Source: Nitrososphaerota archaeon
GTDB lineage: Archaea; Thermoproteota; Nitrososphaeria; Nitrososphaerales; Nitrosopumilaceae
Direction: 5' to 3'
Assembly: GCA_016201435.1 (NCBI GenBank)
Contig: JACQCT010000014.1
Coordinates: 248,001 to 312,000, forward strand
DNA: 64,000 nt
The notes under the pieces were generated by a model that saw only the letters and a program-made list of their open reading frames with translations, made no database searches and was not told where the DNA came from. The translations under genes were made by a program, and so were the position numbers. Of the stretch, positions 34,329-42,049 are shown one piece after another (the first letter of the stretch is position 1; each line of letters begins with the position of its first letter).

Positions 34329-34739
34329 TTACTTGACTGTCATTTTTGGTTTTCCAAATACCTGTTCTAATGTTCTTGGTTTGCCATCCTTGAATACATC
34401 AGAGCTGCAATACTTCATTGAAAAGGCAGCCATTTGCATTATAATTGATTTTAGTTCTCTTCCTTTTTCCGTAACAGTATATTCGATTTTGATAGGAGTC
34501 TGAGCATAGACTTGCCTCTTTATCAAACCACTTTTTTCCATCTCTCGCAATCTTACAGAAAGAGTCTTGGGGTTAATCCCTTCTACTGATTCTAGAAATT
34601 GATGGAATCTTGTTTGATTCAAAATAAGCATGTTACGAAGTATATGTATGGTAAATTTTTTACCAACAAGCCTGAATGTGTTATCTACAGGACAGCACTT
34701 TATCTGATCTGACATGTTTTTGAGCTCTTGTGGCATCAA
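34329..34739 (-). CDS. HxlR-family HTH regulator
   Basis: Winged-helix regulator of about 128-136 residues. It opens CCPVDNTFRLVGKKFTIHIL, the usual HxlR start with Cys, then FHQFLESVEGINPKTLSVRL and EYTVTEKGRELKSI. HxlR proteins often respond to redox or aldehydes. It is divergent from the SEC-C/phasin-like gene; a shared AT-rich centre (AATTTATATA, 34780-34789) can serve as TATA box in both directions, and an operator-like palindrome lies at 34791-34821. Confidence 0.85.
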   Translation of the reverse strand: MMPQELKNMSDQIKCCPVDNTFRLVGKKFTIHILRNMLILNQTRFHQFLESVEGINPKTLSVRLREMEKSGLIKRQVYAQTPIKIEYTVTEKGRELKSIIMQMAAFSMKYCSSDVFKDGKPRTLEQVFGKPKMTVK

Positions 34740-34790
34740 CTTACTAAAATCTCACTTACTTGCGATAGAGTTACTTTCCAATTTATATAC

Positions 34791-34821
34791 TTACCTTTCT
34801 ATAGTGACTATAAGAAAGTAA
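34791..34821. promoter_or_regulatory. Long imperfect palindrome in divergent HxlR promoter
   Basis: TTACCTTTCTATAGT and ACTATAAGAAAGTAA surround a single central base; 12 of 15 positions pair. It covers the expected start site of the rightward gene at 34823. A third TTACTTTC half-site at 34771-34778 lies on the other side of the TATA box. This suits HxlR control of both genes. Confidence 0.6.
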
Positions 34822-34822
34822 T

Positions 34823-35164
34823 ATGGAATGCACAGACGAATCATGTAAAACGGAAACACATGCAACATGCGCATGCGGCTCTGGCAAATCATACGAGGAA
34901 TGTTGTGGTTGCCAAACAATGGATCCAATAGAAATTTCTATGAGGATGTGGCACAAGTCGTTCTTTCAAGCAATGCACGAAGCACAGGTAGACCGTCTAA
35001 AGAAAAGAATCGAATCTGCATGGGGACCTGCGATGGACAAAGCTGCAGATGCTGCCATTGAATCATTTGGCAAGATGTGGCAATCAATGCAATTGCAATC
35101 TGAAGGACAAAAAGAGTTTGCATCAAAGTTGCAGAAGATATATTCTGAAACAAGTAGGAGATAA
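34823..35164 (+). CDS. SEC-C motif fused to phasin-like helices
   Basis: Protein of 113 residues. Residues 1-30 hold extra Cys and the SEC-C zinc motif CACGSGKSYEECCGC. The rest is a phasin-like amphipathic helical region (MRMWHKSFFQAMHEAQVDRL ... IESFGKMWQSMQLQSEGQKE). SEC-C binds zinc and usually mediates protein contact at the end of larger proteins, so an N-terminal fusion to a granule-type protein is unusual. Divergent from HxlR and probably controlled by it. Confidence 0.7.
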   Translation: MECTDESCKTETHATCACGSGKSYEECCGCQTMDPIEISMRMWHKSFFQAMHEAQVDRLKKRIESAWGPAMDKAADAAIESFGKMWQSMQLQSEGQKEFASKLQKIYSETSRR

Positions 35165-35300
35165 AACATTATCCCCCAAAAAATCTCCTACTTTTCTTTT
35201 TTTAATTCAGAATTGGTAAGACGTACAAAACTTTCCAATTTTTTATTTTAGTATCAAATGATTTCATTTGAATTCAAAGTTTCGAGTCTTGGTGTTGGTG

Positions 35301-35642
35301 CTAGCCTTTTACTGGATCTTTCATCAACCCAAACTTTGAAAGCTGCTTATATGCCAGAAATATGATTAGTGCAATAATCAAAAAGTTTATTGTATTTGAG
35401 ATAAGGTCGCCGTATGAGAAGGTAGAATTATTAACAGTAAATCCAGCCTTGTTGAGATCACCGACATTTGGTGTAAGCAATCCAATAAATGGCGTTATGA
35501 TATCATTTACAAATGAGCTAATTAACTTGGAAGCGGCTTGTCCTATAACGAATGCAATTGCAAGGCCTATTACTGAAAATTTTTGTAAAAAGTCCATGAA
35601 CTCCTGAATAAATGACTTTTTTACAGGAACATCTTCTGCCAT
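35301..35642 (-). CDS. mscL: Large-conductance mechanosensitive channel MscL
   Basis: Channel subunit of 113 residues forming a homopentamer that releases solutes at high membrane tension. The N-terminal helix and TM1 match strongly (FIQEFMDFLQKFSVIGLAIA, then FVIGQAASKLISSFVNDIITP), with periplasmic loop and TM2 (NFLIIALIIFLAYKQLSK). The length is slightly short because the C-terminal cytoplasmic helix is truncated. Monocistronic. Confidence 0.93.
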   Translation of the reverse strand: MAEDVPVKKSFIQEFMDFLQKFSVIGLAIAFVIGQAASKLISSFVNDIITPFIGLLTPNVGDLNKAGFTVNNSTFSYGDLISNTINFLIIALIIFLAYKQLSKFGLMKDPVKG

Positions 35643-35776
35643 GCATTTTGGCAGTAAGAGTTCTATAACTTTACATTGGTCAAAGTTATTCTTCTTTTTG
35701 CTTTCAAAAAAGAGTTTTTGAACTAACAGTTAGTCCTAGAACCCAGCTAAAATTTAGAACAAGTTAAAATCTGTGT

Positions 35777-36160
35777 GTGTTGTTTGCTTGTGTATTGCTT
35801 GAAAACAAAAATGAATTTGAGGTATTATGTGACAAAGTTTTCAAAATAGATAATATGATTCGTTCTGCCAGAGTAATTAACACAAAGGGAAAGTTAGAAG
35901 CAGGAGGAATGAGAGAAGGCCTAAAGGCCTTGGAGTCTTTTAAAAAAGACGAGATGTTATTTATGGAGCTGTCACTTCGAGTGCGAATGCGTCACGAGTT
36001 TGATGAGGAATTTGGTCCAGTTGAATTTTCCCTTTCTTATCGTGGAAAAATAATTGTATTTAGTTTCCCCTTGAAAGCAGACATGGTCCTTATGGTAACA
36101 TCAGAAAGACAGGTTGACTTGGGAAGAGTTCCATTTGAGATTTTAAAACTACTAGGCTAA
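35777..36160 (+). CDS. DUF6659-like protein
   Basis: Protein of about 122-127 residues with a Roadblock-like alpha/beta pattern: IRSARVINTKGKLEAGGMRE, KKDEMLFMELSLRVRMRHEF, EFGPVEFSLSYRGKI, ADMVLMVTSE. It matches the protein at 55010-55393 along its length; the family is thaumarchaeal and of unknown function. TTG 35777 is the first start; TTG 35792 is also possible. Confidence 0.7.
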   Translation: MLFACVLLENKNEFEVLCDKVFKIDNMIRSARVINTKGKLEAGGMREGLKALESFKKDEMLFMELSLRVRMRHEFDEEFGPVEFSLSYRGKIIVFSFPLKADMVLMVTSERQVDLGRVPFEILKLLG

Positions 36161-36366
36161 ATCCAAAGACCGACTGTAAAGATTAGATACTATTATAGAA
36201 CTATTTCAGACCAAGTTTTAATCATATAACATATTCTTAGAATCAGAAATTATTTTCAATATACAAATTAAATATCTATTAAAATTAGCTTGTCCTAATG
36301 AAAACAAGTTCACAAAATGTTTCACTGTTAAGCGCTTGATAATTTCATTTGATATGATCTGATATT

Positions 36367-37563
36367 ATGAAATTAACAAGGACTGAAATCATTGCAATCG
36401 GAATACCAATAGCTGCAGTAATATCCATCTTTTGGGCATTTTCAGGAGGAATCATAGGTGGACAGGATCATAATCATGATGATTACAATGCCAATCTTTA
36501 CAATTTTGTTACCCCTACAGACTACAAAGGACAGACACGTACCTATTACATTGCTGCAGATGAAGTAAAATGGAATTTTGCCCCAACAGGGATAAATGAG
36601 ATAACAGGCAAACCTCTCGCAGATGATGATACTGCCAAAGTTTACACAGAAAATGAAAAGGACCGGATAGGCAGTGTGTATCTAAAATGTATTTACCAAG
36701 AATATACTGATGATACTTTTTCCACACAAAAACCTAGAACTGACAAGTGGCAACATCTTGGCATACTTGGACCAGTAATCCATGCAGAGGTTGGTGATAC
36801 AATTAAGGTATTGTTCAAAAATAATTGCCGCATTCCTGCCAGCATGCATGCACATGGTGTTTTGTATGATAAAGCTTCAGAGGGGGCGGTATACAATGAT
36901 GGAGTGCTAAACTCTGACAAACTTGGCGAATCAATATCTAAAGGTGGAAATTACACTTACTTCTGGCAAGTACCAGAACGTGCAGATCCTGGACCGCATG
37001 ATCCAAGCTCAATTGTTTGGATGTATCACTCACATGTAGATGAGGTATCAGACTCGTATGCAGGACTTGTCGGTCCAATCATAATAACAAGACATGGTGA
37101 AGCAAATCCTGATGGTACGCCAAATGGTGTTGACCAAGAATTTGTTACAATGTTTTCAATATTTGATGAAAGTCGCAGTCCGTATTTTGATTATAATATT
37201 CAGACATTTACACAAGACCCATCATCTGTCAACAAAGATGATCCAGATTTTGGTGAAAGTAACTTGAAACATTCCATAAACGGATACATTTTTGGCAATC
37301 TTCCAGGACTAGTAATGAAAGCAAACACGCATGTTCGTTGGTATGTTGTAGGTATGGGAACCGAGACTGACTTGCACACCCCTCACTGGCATGGAGAAAC
37401 TCTTCTCATGGATGGAATGCGTACAGATATGGCAGAATTGCTCCCAATGAGCATGAAGGTACTAGACATGTATCCAGACAATGTCGGCACTTGGTTGTAT
37501 CACTGTCATGTAAATGATCACATTCTGGCAGGAATGCAATCAATGTTTACTGTAACGCCATGA
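36367..37563 (+). CDS. Multicopper oxidase
   Basis: Membrane-anchored or exported oxidase of 398 residues with an N-terminal hydrophobic helix (8-30). All copper motifs are present: MHAHGV, YHSHVD, HTPHWHGE, and HCHVNDHILAGM, which supplies the type 1 Cys, His and axial Met as well as trinuclear-centre His. The order and size fit two-to-three-domain ceruloplasmin-like enzymes of ammonia-oxidising archaea. The substrate (metal ion, phenol or nitrogen compound) cannot be told from the sequence. A CTTGT/ACAAG inverted pair lies upstream at 36291-36309. Confidence 0.9.
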   Translation: MKLTRTEIIAIGIPIAAVISIFWAFSGGIIGGQDHNHDDYNANLYNFVTPTDYKGQTRTYYIAADEVKWNFAPTGINEITGKPLADDDTAKVYTENEKDRIGSVYLKCIYQEYTDDTFSTQKPRTDKWQHLGILGPVIHAEVGDTIKVLFKNNCRIPASMHAHGVLYDKASEGAVYNDGVLNSDKLGESISKGGNYTYFWQVPERADPGPHDPSSIVWMYHSHVDEVSDSYAGLVGPIIITRHGEANPDGTPNGVDQEFVTMFSIFDESRSPYFDYNIQTFTQDPSSVNKDDPDFGESNLKHSINGYIFGNLPGLVMKANTHVRWYVVGMGTETDLHTPHWHGETLLMDGMRTDMAELLPMSMKVLDMYPDNVGTWLYHCHVNDHILAGMQSMFTVTP

Positions 37564-37591
37564 TCTTAAAAGTATCAACTTAAAGTAATAG

Positions 37592-37612
37592 ACTCTCACA
37601 GGTCTGAACCCA
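37592..37612 (+). repeat. Dispersed repeat fragment
   Basis: ACTCTCACAGGTCTGAACCC here matches ACTCTCACAGATCTGAATTC at 52765-52784. The segment after it (GGATTCTAGTC) resembles a tRNA T-loop but no full tRNA folds. It lies in the 375-base gap after the multicopper oxidase gene, which otherwise holds only the mini-ORF at 37788. Confidence 0.4.
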
Positions 37613-37787
37613 GGATTCTAGTCGATGACCATACCGTTTCTGATTTGGATACTGTCTTCAAATAAATGAATAGGTAACGCAAGCTATGGAAAAACGATCA
37701 TGAATTTAAAACATACCAGAATTGCATACACCTGGTTTTTTATGCATATTTGAATTTGATTATATTATATCCAATTCATGGTAATAC

Positions 37788-37886
37788 ATGACGCAAACAC
37801 AATTACCACAAGGAAAAAAATCAAAACAAATGCTGGAATCAGAACTAGAAATAATAAATTACGAGCTACTTGAACTAGATAATTGA
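37788..37886 (+). CDS. Possible 32-residue peptide
   Basis: ATG-started frame encoding MTQTQLPQGKKSKQMLESEL..., a charged helix. A TATA-like TATATTATAT (37761-37770) lies 18-27 bases before the ATG, which fits leaderless expression. Function unknown; could be a chance ORF. Confidence 0.4.
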   Translation: MTQTQLPQGKKSKQMLESELEIINYELLELDN

Positions 37887-37938
37887 TTCAATATCAGTTA
37901 AGAATCTGAATAGCAATACAAAGTTGCTTGCAATGATT

Positions 37939-38298
37939 TTAGTTAAGTGCCATTGTGATTGCAGTTAATACGTCTTCAAAACGAAATGGTTTCACTATAT
38001 ATGCCTGAGCACCATCTTCTGCACTTTGATGAATAGTAGAAAAAGTTTCGTCTGCAGTTATCATGATAATTTTTGCATCAGGATTTGATGACATTATTTC
38101 CTTGAGCGCGGTTATTCCATCTTTTTGTGGCATTGCTACATCTAATAATAATATATCAGGATTTGTCTCATTGAATTTTTTTATTGCTTCTATTCCATCA
38201 ACTGCTTCAGCTACTATTTCATGATGTCCTATTTTGAGTGAATCTTTTAAAACTAGTCTAACTGCCTCGGAATCCTCTGCTATCATTACACGAGCCAT
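37939..38298 (-). CDS. Single-domain response regulator (CheY-like)
   Basis: Receiver-only protein of 119 residues. It has the acidic pair in MIAEDSEAVR, the phospho-acceptor Asp in ILLLDVAMPQKDG, the switch Thr in IIMITADE and the Lys in YIVKPF. No output domain, so it acts through protein contact. No kinase is adjacent; the soluble kinase at 11788-13008 is a possible but unproven partner. Confidence 0.9.
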   Translation of the reverse strand: MARVMIAEDSEAVRLVLKDSLKIGHHEIVAEAVDGIEAIKKFNETNPDILLLDVAMPQKDGITALKEIMSSNPDAKIIMITADETFSTIHQSAEDGAQAYIVKPFRFEDVLTAITMALN

Positions 38299-38467
38299 GC
38301 CTAGTAATTTGGCAGGCTTTTTCTATATAAGAACAGAGATGTCTTAGAATTCAAATACATTACAGGCTTTAATGATCTGTTATGATTCTGTCAAGTCTGT
38401 ATCGGTTTTTCTTCCTGTCAATAGTTTGGGCTAATTTCTCATTATAAGATACATGTCTCAGATTATT

Positions 38468-39340
38468 TTAGTTGAAGAGCTCCATGTCTTCATATCCGTC
38501 TTTTGTGCTTTCTTTTACTTCATCTTTGATGCTTTCTTTTACTTCATCTTTTAATTCGCCAAGTATTTCATGTGTATAGTGTAATAGGTTTTCATCTTCA
38601 GCAAGCCTAGGTCTATGAAGATCAATTCTTATCTCTTTTTTTATCTTCGAAGGCCTATGTTTGAATATCAGGACTCTGTCGCCAAGAATTACTGATTCGC
38701 TAACATTGTGAGTTACAAACAGTATGGTTTTTTTTGTTCTCTGCCAGATCAATTGTAATTCTACCATCAGCATGTCTCTTGTCTGTGAGTCTAGTGCAGC
38801 AAATGGTTCATCCATCAAAAGAATATCGGGGTCCATTGCAAGTGCTCGTGCAATAGCTACTCGTTGCCTCATTCCCGTTGAAAGCTGATGTATGTAGGAA
38901 TTTGCAAATTTGGTCAGCTGCATCATTTCTAAATATCTCTGAGATATCTGATTGCGTTCATTTTTTGGCACTTTGGCCATTTTCAATCCAAACTCGACGT
39001 TGTCAATTACACTAAGCCATGGAAAAAGCGCACCTTCCTGAAATACCATTATTATCTTAGCATCGTGTCCTGATATCGGTTTACCACTAAGCAAAATTTC
39101 ACCAGAGTCTGGCTTTTCTAGCCCTGCAATTATATTTAGAAACGTAGATTTTCCGCATCCTGATGGCCCAACTATGCATACAAAATCTCCTTCTTGCACA
39201 TCAAAATTTATTCCATCTAGCGCAAGCATGGATTCTCCATTATGATCAAAGTGTTTTACTATATTTTTTGCCTCCAAAATGTGTGATTTGTTAGACACCT
39301 GCTTTTCTCCTGCTATTACAAGTTCTGCTTGAATGTACAA
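38468..39340 (-). CDS. ABC transporter ATPase, SsuB/TauB/NrtD type
   Basis: ATP-binding subunit of a nitrate/sulphonate/taurine-type importer. Walker A GPSGCGKST, Q loop MVFQEGALFPW, signature LSTGMRQRVAIARALA and Walker B ILLMDEPFAALD are all intact. No permease or binding protein is adjacent, so it is an orphan. The C-terminus carries a 24-base tandem duplication (about 38506-38551) giving KDEVKESIKDEVKES. TTG 39340 or the later GTG 39298 (just before SNKSHILEAKNI) may be the start. Confidence 0.85.
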   Translation of the reverse strand: MYIQAELVIAGEKQVSNKSHILEAKNIVKHFDHNGESMLALDGINFDVQEGDFVCIVGPSGCGKSTFLNIIAGLEKPDSGEILLSGKPISGHDAKIIMVFQEGALFPWLSVIDNVEFGLKMAKVPKNERNQISQRYLEMMQLTKFANSYIHQLSTGMRQRVAIARALAMDPDILLMDEPFAALDSQTRDMLMVELQLIWQRTKKTILFVTHNVSESVILGDRVLIFKHRPSKIKKEIRIDLHRPRLAEDENLLHYTHEILGELKDEVKESIKDEVKESTKDGYEDMELFN

Positions 39341-39668
39341 TATATGTAAACCTCTTGGAAATGCAATATAACCTCACTCAAATGCACATAATATACGTAT
39401 TATATGCAGAAAATGCACAGGCTACATTGTATCTGAGTTTGAATTTATGTAAACTCTGGTAATGTAAATGAGATCAATTTAGATCGGTTCTAAAATGACT
39501 CTTCTCATATGTGTAACTAACCTACAGTTGATTTAATATCACATATGCATGTATAACCAAGTTCGTATCCCATAGAAACTATAGACGTTATTTTAATTAC
39601 CTAGTTATCGGAGGATCGTATGAAATGCTAATGATTTTTATTGGCGCTAGAAACGGGGTTGGTATTAC
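39341..39668. other. Intergenic region, no gene seen
   Basis: 328 AT-rich bases between the divergent ABC ATPase and the small gene at 39669. It contains several ATGTAAA copies (near 39344, 39450, 39463), which may be regulatory, but no convincing frame or RNA fold. The leftward 66-codon frame at 39597-39797 overlaps the real gene and looks spurious. Confidence 0.4.
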
Positions 39669-39875
39669 ATGCAAGCACAAAAGACGATAAATCTGCCTCT
39701 GACAACTATTGATATGCTGACAAAAGAGTTTGGACTTACTGAGCCAGAAATTGATAGTTTCGTTGCAGCAGTAATTGAGAAAATAATAATGGAACATGCA
39801 GGTAAGAATAATCCCGAGGTTTTCTCTACCGAAGAAATAAGAGAAATAGAAGATAACCTGAAAGGTCTATTCTAA
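39669..39875 (+). CDS. Small hypothetical protein, possibly RHH-like
   Basis: Protein of 68 residues: MQAQKTINLPLTTIDMLTKE, then helices. The start (strand with NLPLTTIDML) resembles a ribbon-helix-helix protein but the fit is weak. Acidic C-terminal half. Function unknown. Confidence 0.55.
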   Translation: MQAQKTINLPLTTIDMLTKEFGLTEPEIDSFVAAVIEKIIMEHAGKNNPEVFSTEEIREIEDNLKGLF

Positions 39876-39943
39876 GATCAATTTTTTCAAGTAAATGGAA
39901 AAATGAATTGATCTAAACTGTTTGTTAATCATTTTTACAAAAT

Positions 39944-40195
39944 GTGACTGTGCTCACAATCAATATTGGACTGGCAATTGTAGGCATAGCAATCCCAATT
40001 GGCATGGTAATTTTTTGGTCAAAGGTTGTAAAAATATTGGGCAATCAATTTGAGAACAAATCTCATGGCACCATTTTAAATGAAAATGCTGTATGCAATT
40101 TAGTCAAATGGTTATATCATCACAGATCAAAATTCAACATCCTCATTATATCCATAGTAACAATAATTGAGTTTCTTGCGCTAATACCATTTTAG
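39944..40195 (+). CDS. Small membrane protein
   Basis: Protein of about 83 residues starting from GTG, with two hydrophobic helices (about 4-28 and 63-83) joined by a basic loop. No family recognised. It lies between small hypothetical genes in the same direction. Confidence 0.5.
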   Translation: MTVLTINIGLAIVGIAIPIGMVIFWSKVVKILGNQFENKSHGTILNENAVCNLVKWLYHHRSKFNILIISIVTIIEFLALIPF

Positions 40196-40236
40196 ATAGA
40201 GACAGGTTAAATCAAAGTTAAATGATATTGGAATAG

Positions 40237-40539
40237 TTGAAATTTGAAGAGCTTTGGGACATACTAGTAAAGGGCCTTTCGGAAACAAAACAATTCCAGT
40301 CATTATCACAAACAAGCGAATTTCAAGCAAAATATCTGGGCGGCAGAATTCATATCACTACACAAAATTCTGTATGGACAATTGAAAGATCAGACATGCA
40401 CAAGATTTGGAATAAAGCACTGACACTAGACGAGAATATAAGATTCAAGCATTTTAATTACAACCAAGAAAACATCAGAACCTTGTCATTTATTCTTGCT
40501 TTGATGCGGGATTTTGTAGATAAAAATAAAATGGAATGA
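40237..40539 (+). CDS. Hypothetical protein
   Basis: Soluble protein of 100 residues (TTG start), MKFEELWDILVKGLSETKQF..., mixed alpha/beta, with no domain I know. It follows the small membrane gene by 41 bases in the same direction. Confidence 0.55.
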   Translation: MKFEELWDILVKGLSETKQFQSLSQTSEFQAKYLGGRIHITTQNSVWTIERSDMHKIWNKALTLDENIRFKHFNYNQENIRTLSFILALMRDFVDKNKME

Positions 40540-40692
40540 TATCATTTCCTGATTTTTGGAGTAGGCCAAAGAAAATTCAGACCTGCGTTACAGATTGGTA
40601 GTTGTACCATCAATTAACCAGTCTGAAAATACTGCTTGAAAATGTTAGACAATTATGAATAATATTAAATTCTATTCCGACTAGTGTCTGAC

Positions 40693-41142
40693 ATGCCAAT
40701 AGACCCCGACTTTTACAAAAAGCTATCCAAAAAAGCAGAGCAGCACAACAATCAGGCATCAGGAGACAAGCACTATGTTTGGGGAGAGGGCGTTGAGAGA
40801 GAACTTGACTTTACTGGCATAAATTCACATGATAAAGAACTTGTTGAGAAACACATCTCTGAAAAAGGCTACCTAGGGATTCATGGAACAAATGTCGCAG
40901 TTGATTTTGATCTGTGTATTGCAGATGGCGCATGCATAAGTGCATGTCCGGTTCTAGTTTTTGGTTGGAACCTCAAGCCAGAAGAAGGCCCAACTTCTAA
41001 TGGTCCTGGCAACAATCTAAATGAATATGACAAGTCTGATCCTTTTGCAGAAAAGTCTTGCATCTATTGTTTAGCATGTGAGACTGTTTGTCCAACTACT
41101 GCCATAAAAATTCAGGAAGGCTTGAAGGACAAAATTCAATAG
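40693..41142 (+). CDS. 7Fe/zinc-type ferredoxin
   Basis: Ferredoxin of about 149 residues. The first cluster motif is C-x2-D-x2-C-x3-CP (CIADGACISACP), where Asp replaces the second Cys and so favours a [3Fe-4S] cluster. The second is C-x2-C-x2-C-x3-CP (CIYCLACETVCP) for [4Fe-4S]. The long N-terminal extension is typical of the zinc-containing archaeal ferredoxins. Electron carrier for oxidoreductases. ATG 40693 or GTG 40684. It is followed 9 bases later by a mini-gene. Confidence 0.9.
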   Translation: MPIDPDFYKKLSKKAEQHNNQASGDKHYVWGEGVERELDFTGINSHDKELVEKHISEKGYLGIHGTNVAVDFDLCIADGACISACPVLVFGWNLKPEEGPTSNGPGNNLNEYDKSDPFAEKSCIYCLACETVCPTTAIKIQEGLKDKIQ

Positions 41143-41151
41143 CAAAAAATA

Positions 41152-41316
41152 ATGTCTTCAAATGATTTAATGAAATCAGTCATAATCTTGATGCAAAATG
41201 GCATTGGAGATACAATGCGTCTATATTCGATTCTACTTGCTCTTAGGAAGGAAGAACCACTATCTCTTTCAGACCAGCAATACCTGCAAGACCTTATAGA
41301 AAAGCATCATCTCTAA
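41152..41316 (+). CDS. Mini-protein: stand-alone GDxxRLxxIL domain
   Basis: A 54-residue protein read directly: MSSNDLMKSVIILMQNGIGD, then TMRLYSILLALRK and SLSDQQYLQDLIEK. It is entirely made of the domain that forms the N-termini of the membrane proteins at 10750-11280 and 51236-51856, where the pattern is S.Q(L/K)LM..GKGD..RL.YIL. It starts 9 bases after the ferredoxin gene and is probably co-transcribed. Function unknown; likely an interaction module. Confidence 0.7.
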   Translation: MSSNDLMKSVIILMQNGIGDTMRLYSILLALRKEEPLSLSDQQYLQDLIEKHHL

Positions 41317-41382
41317 AGGTCAAAGTCTGAATAACTTTATTTTATTGAAACACTACAGTGTAACAATGGTGGCATATCCACA

Positions 41383-41511
41383 ATGAAAGAGATATGCAAA
41401 CGTTGTAAAAAGCACAAAGAGCTGGCAATTTTAAAACCAAGATTATGCCATGATTGTGTAATTGCGGAAGGCAAATCTAAAGATTTACAGAATAATGAGA
41501 AAACTAAATAA
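41383..41511 (+). CDS. Mini zinc-ribbon protein
   Basis: A 42-residue protein: MKEICKRCKKHKELAILKPR, then LCHDCVIAEGKSKDL. Two CxxC pairs can hold one zinc. It follows the mini-gene at 41152 by 66 bases. It resembles the tiny ribbon encoded at 54564-54674. Function unknown. Confidence 0.6.
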   Translation: MKEICKRCKKHKELAILKPRLCHDCVIAEGKSKDLQNNEKTK

Positions 41512-41646
41512 GAATTATTTCTCTAGAAATGATTGATTTTGTAGCTCAAAATAAAATGAAAAATATTATTTGCCAGATAAATAATGTGTGAAAAATCATT
41601 CCAAGAATTGATGCACATTAAGATTTGTTGGAAATTGTTTTACTAT

Positions 41647-41811
41647 TTAGGAAACGCTTCTTTCCGTTCTTTTATCACCATCCATAAAAAAATAGGCCTC
41701 ATGACCAGTATTTTCAAAATGCGATGTGAAATTTACATCTAGTTCATCGATTGTATTTCCCCGCACTTGAAATTCACATATGATGCAAGTTCCTCTCATC
41801 TCTGAAACCAT
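41647..41811 (-). CDS. Small C2H2-like zinc-finger protein
   Basis: A 54-residue protein read on the minus strand: MVSEMRGTCIICEFQVRGNT, then IDELDVNFTSHFENTGHEAY. CxxC followed by H-x6-H makes one C2H2-type site. ATG at 41811; a second Met at 41799 is possible. Clear composition supports coding. Function unknown. Confidence 0.65.
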   Translation of the reverse strand: MVSEMRGTCIICEFQVRGNTIDELDVNFTSHFENTGHEAYFFMDGDKRTERSVS

Positions 41812-42049
41812 ACTATTCCATATAATGTACTAGTTATTATTTTTCTTGAAATAAATGGAAAAATTTCCGTGTGTGAATGTTTCTTCTTAGGGATTTTCGC
41901 GAAAGAATTTTCCGAAACAAAAAAATCTAATATTTAGTATGACAGAAAATTTTTATCAGCAAATTGTATTTAGGTAATTTCCATTTTAGGAAAATACACC
42001 TTATTCTTTAAAAGGAACAATTGGATAAGAATTATGGGTTGGTGTACAT

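Noticed and set aside
38506-38551. Short tandem repeat as a possible CRISPR-like or regulatory array
   Set aside because: Only two 24-base units inside the ABC ATPase gene, in frame; it is a coding duplication.
39597-39797. Leftward 66-codon frame
   Set aside because: It overlaps the better-supported rightward gene at 39669 and its product has no sensible pattern.
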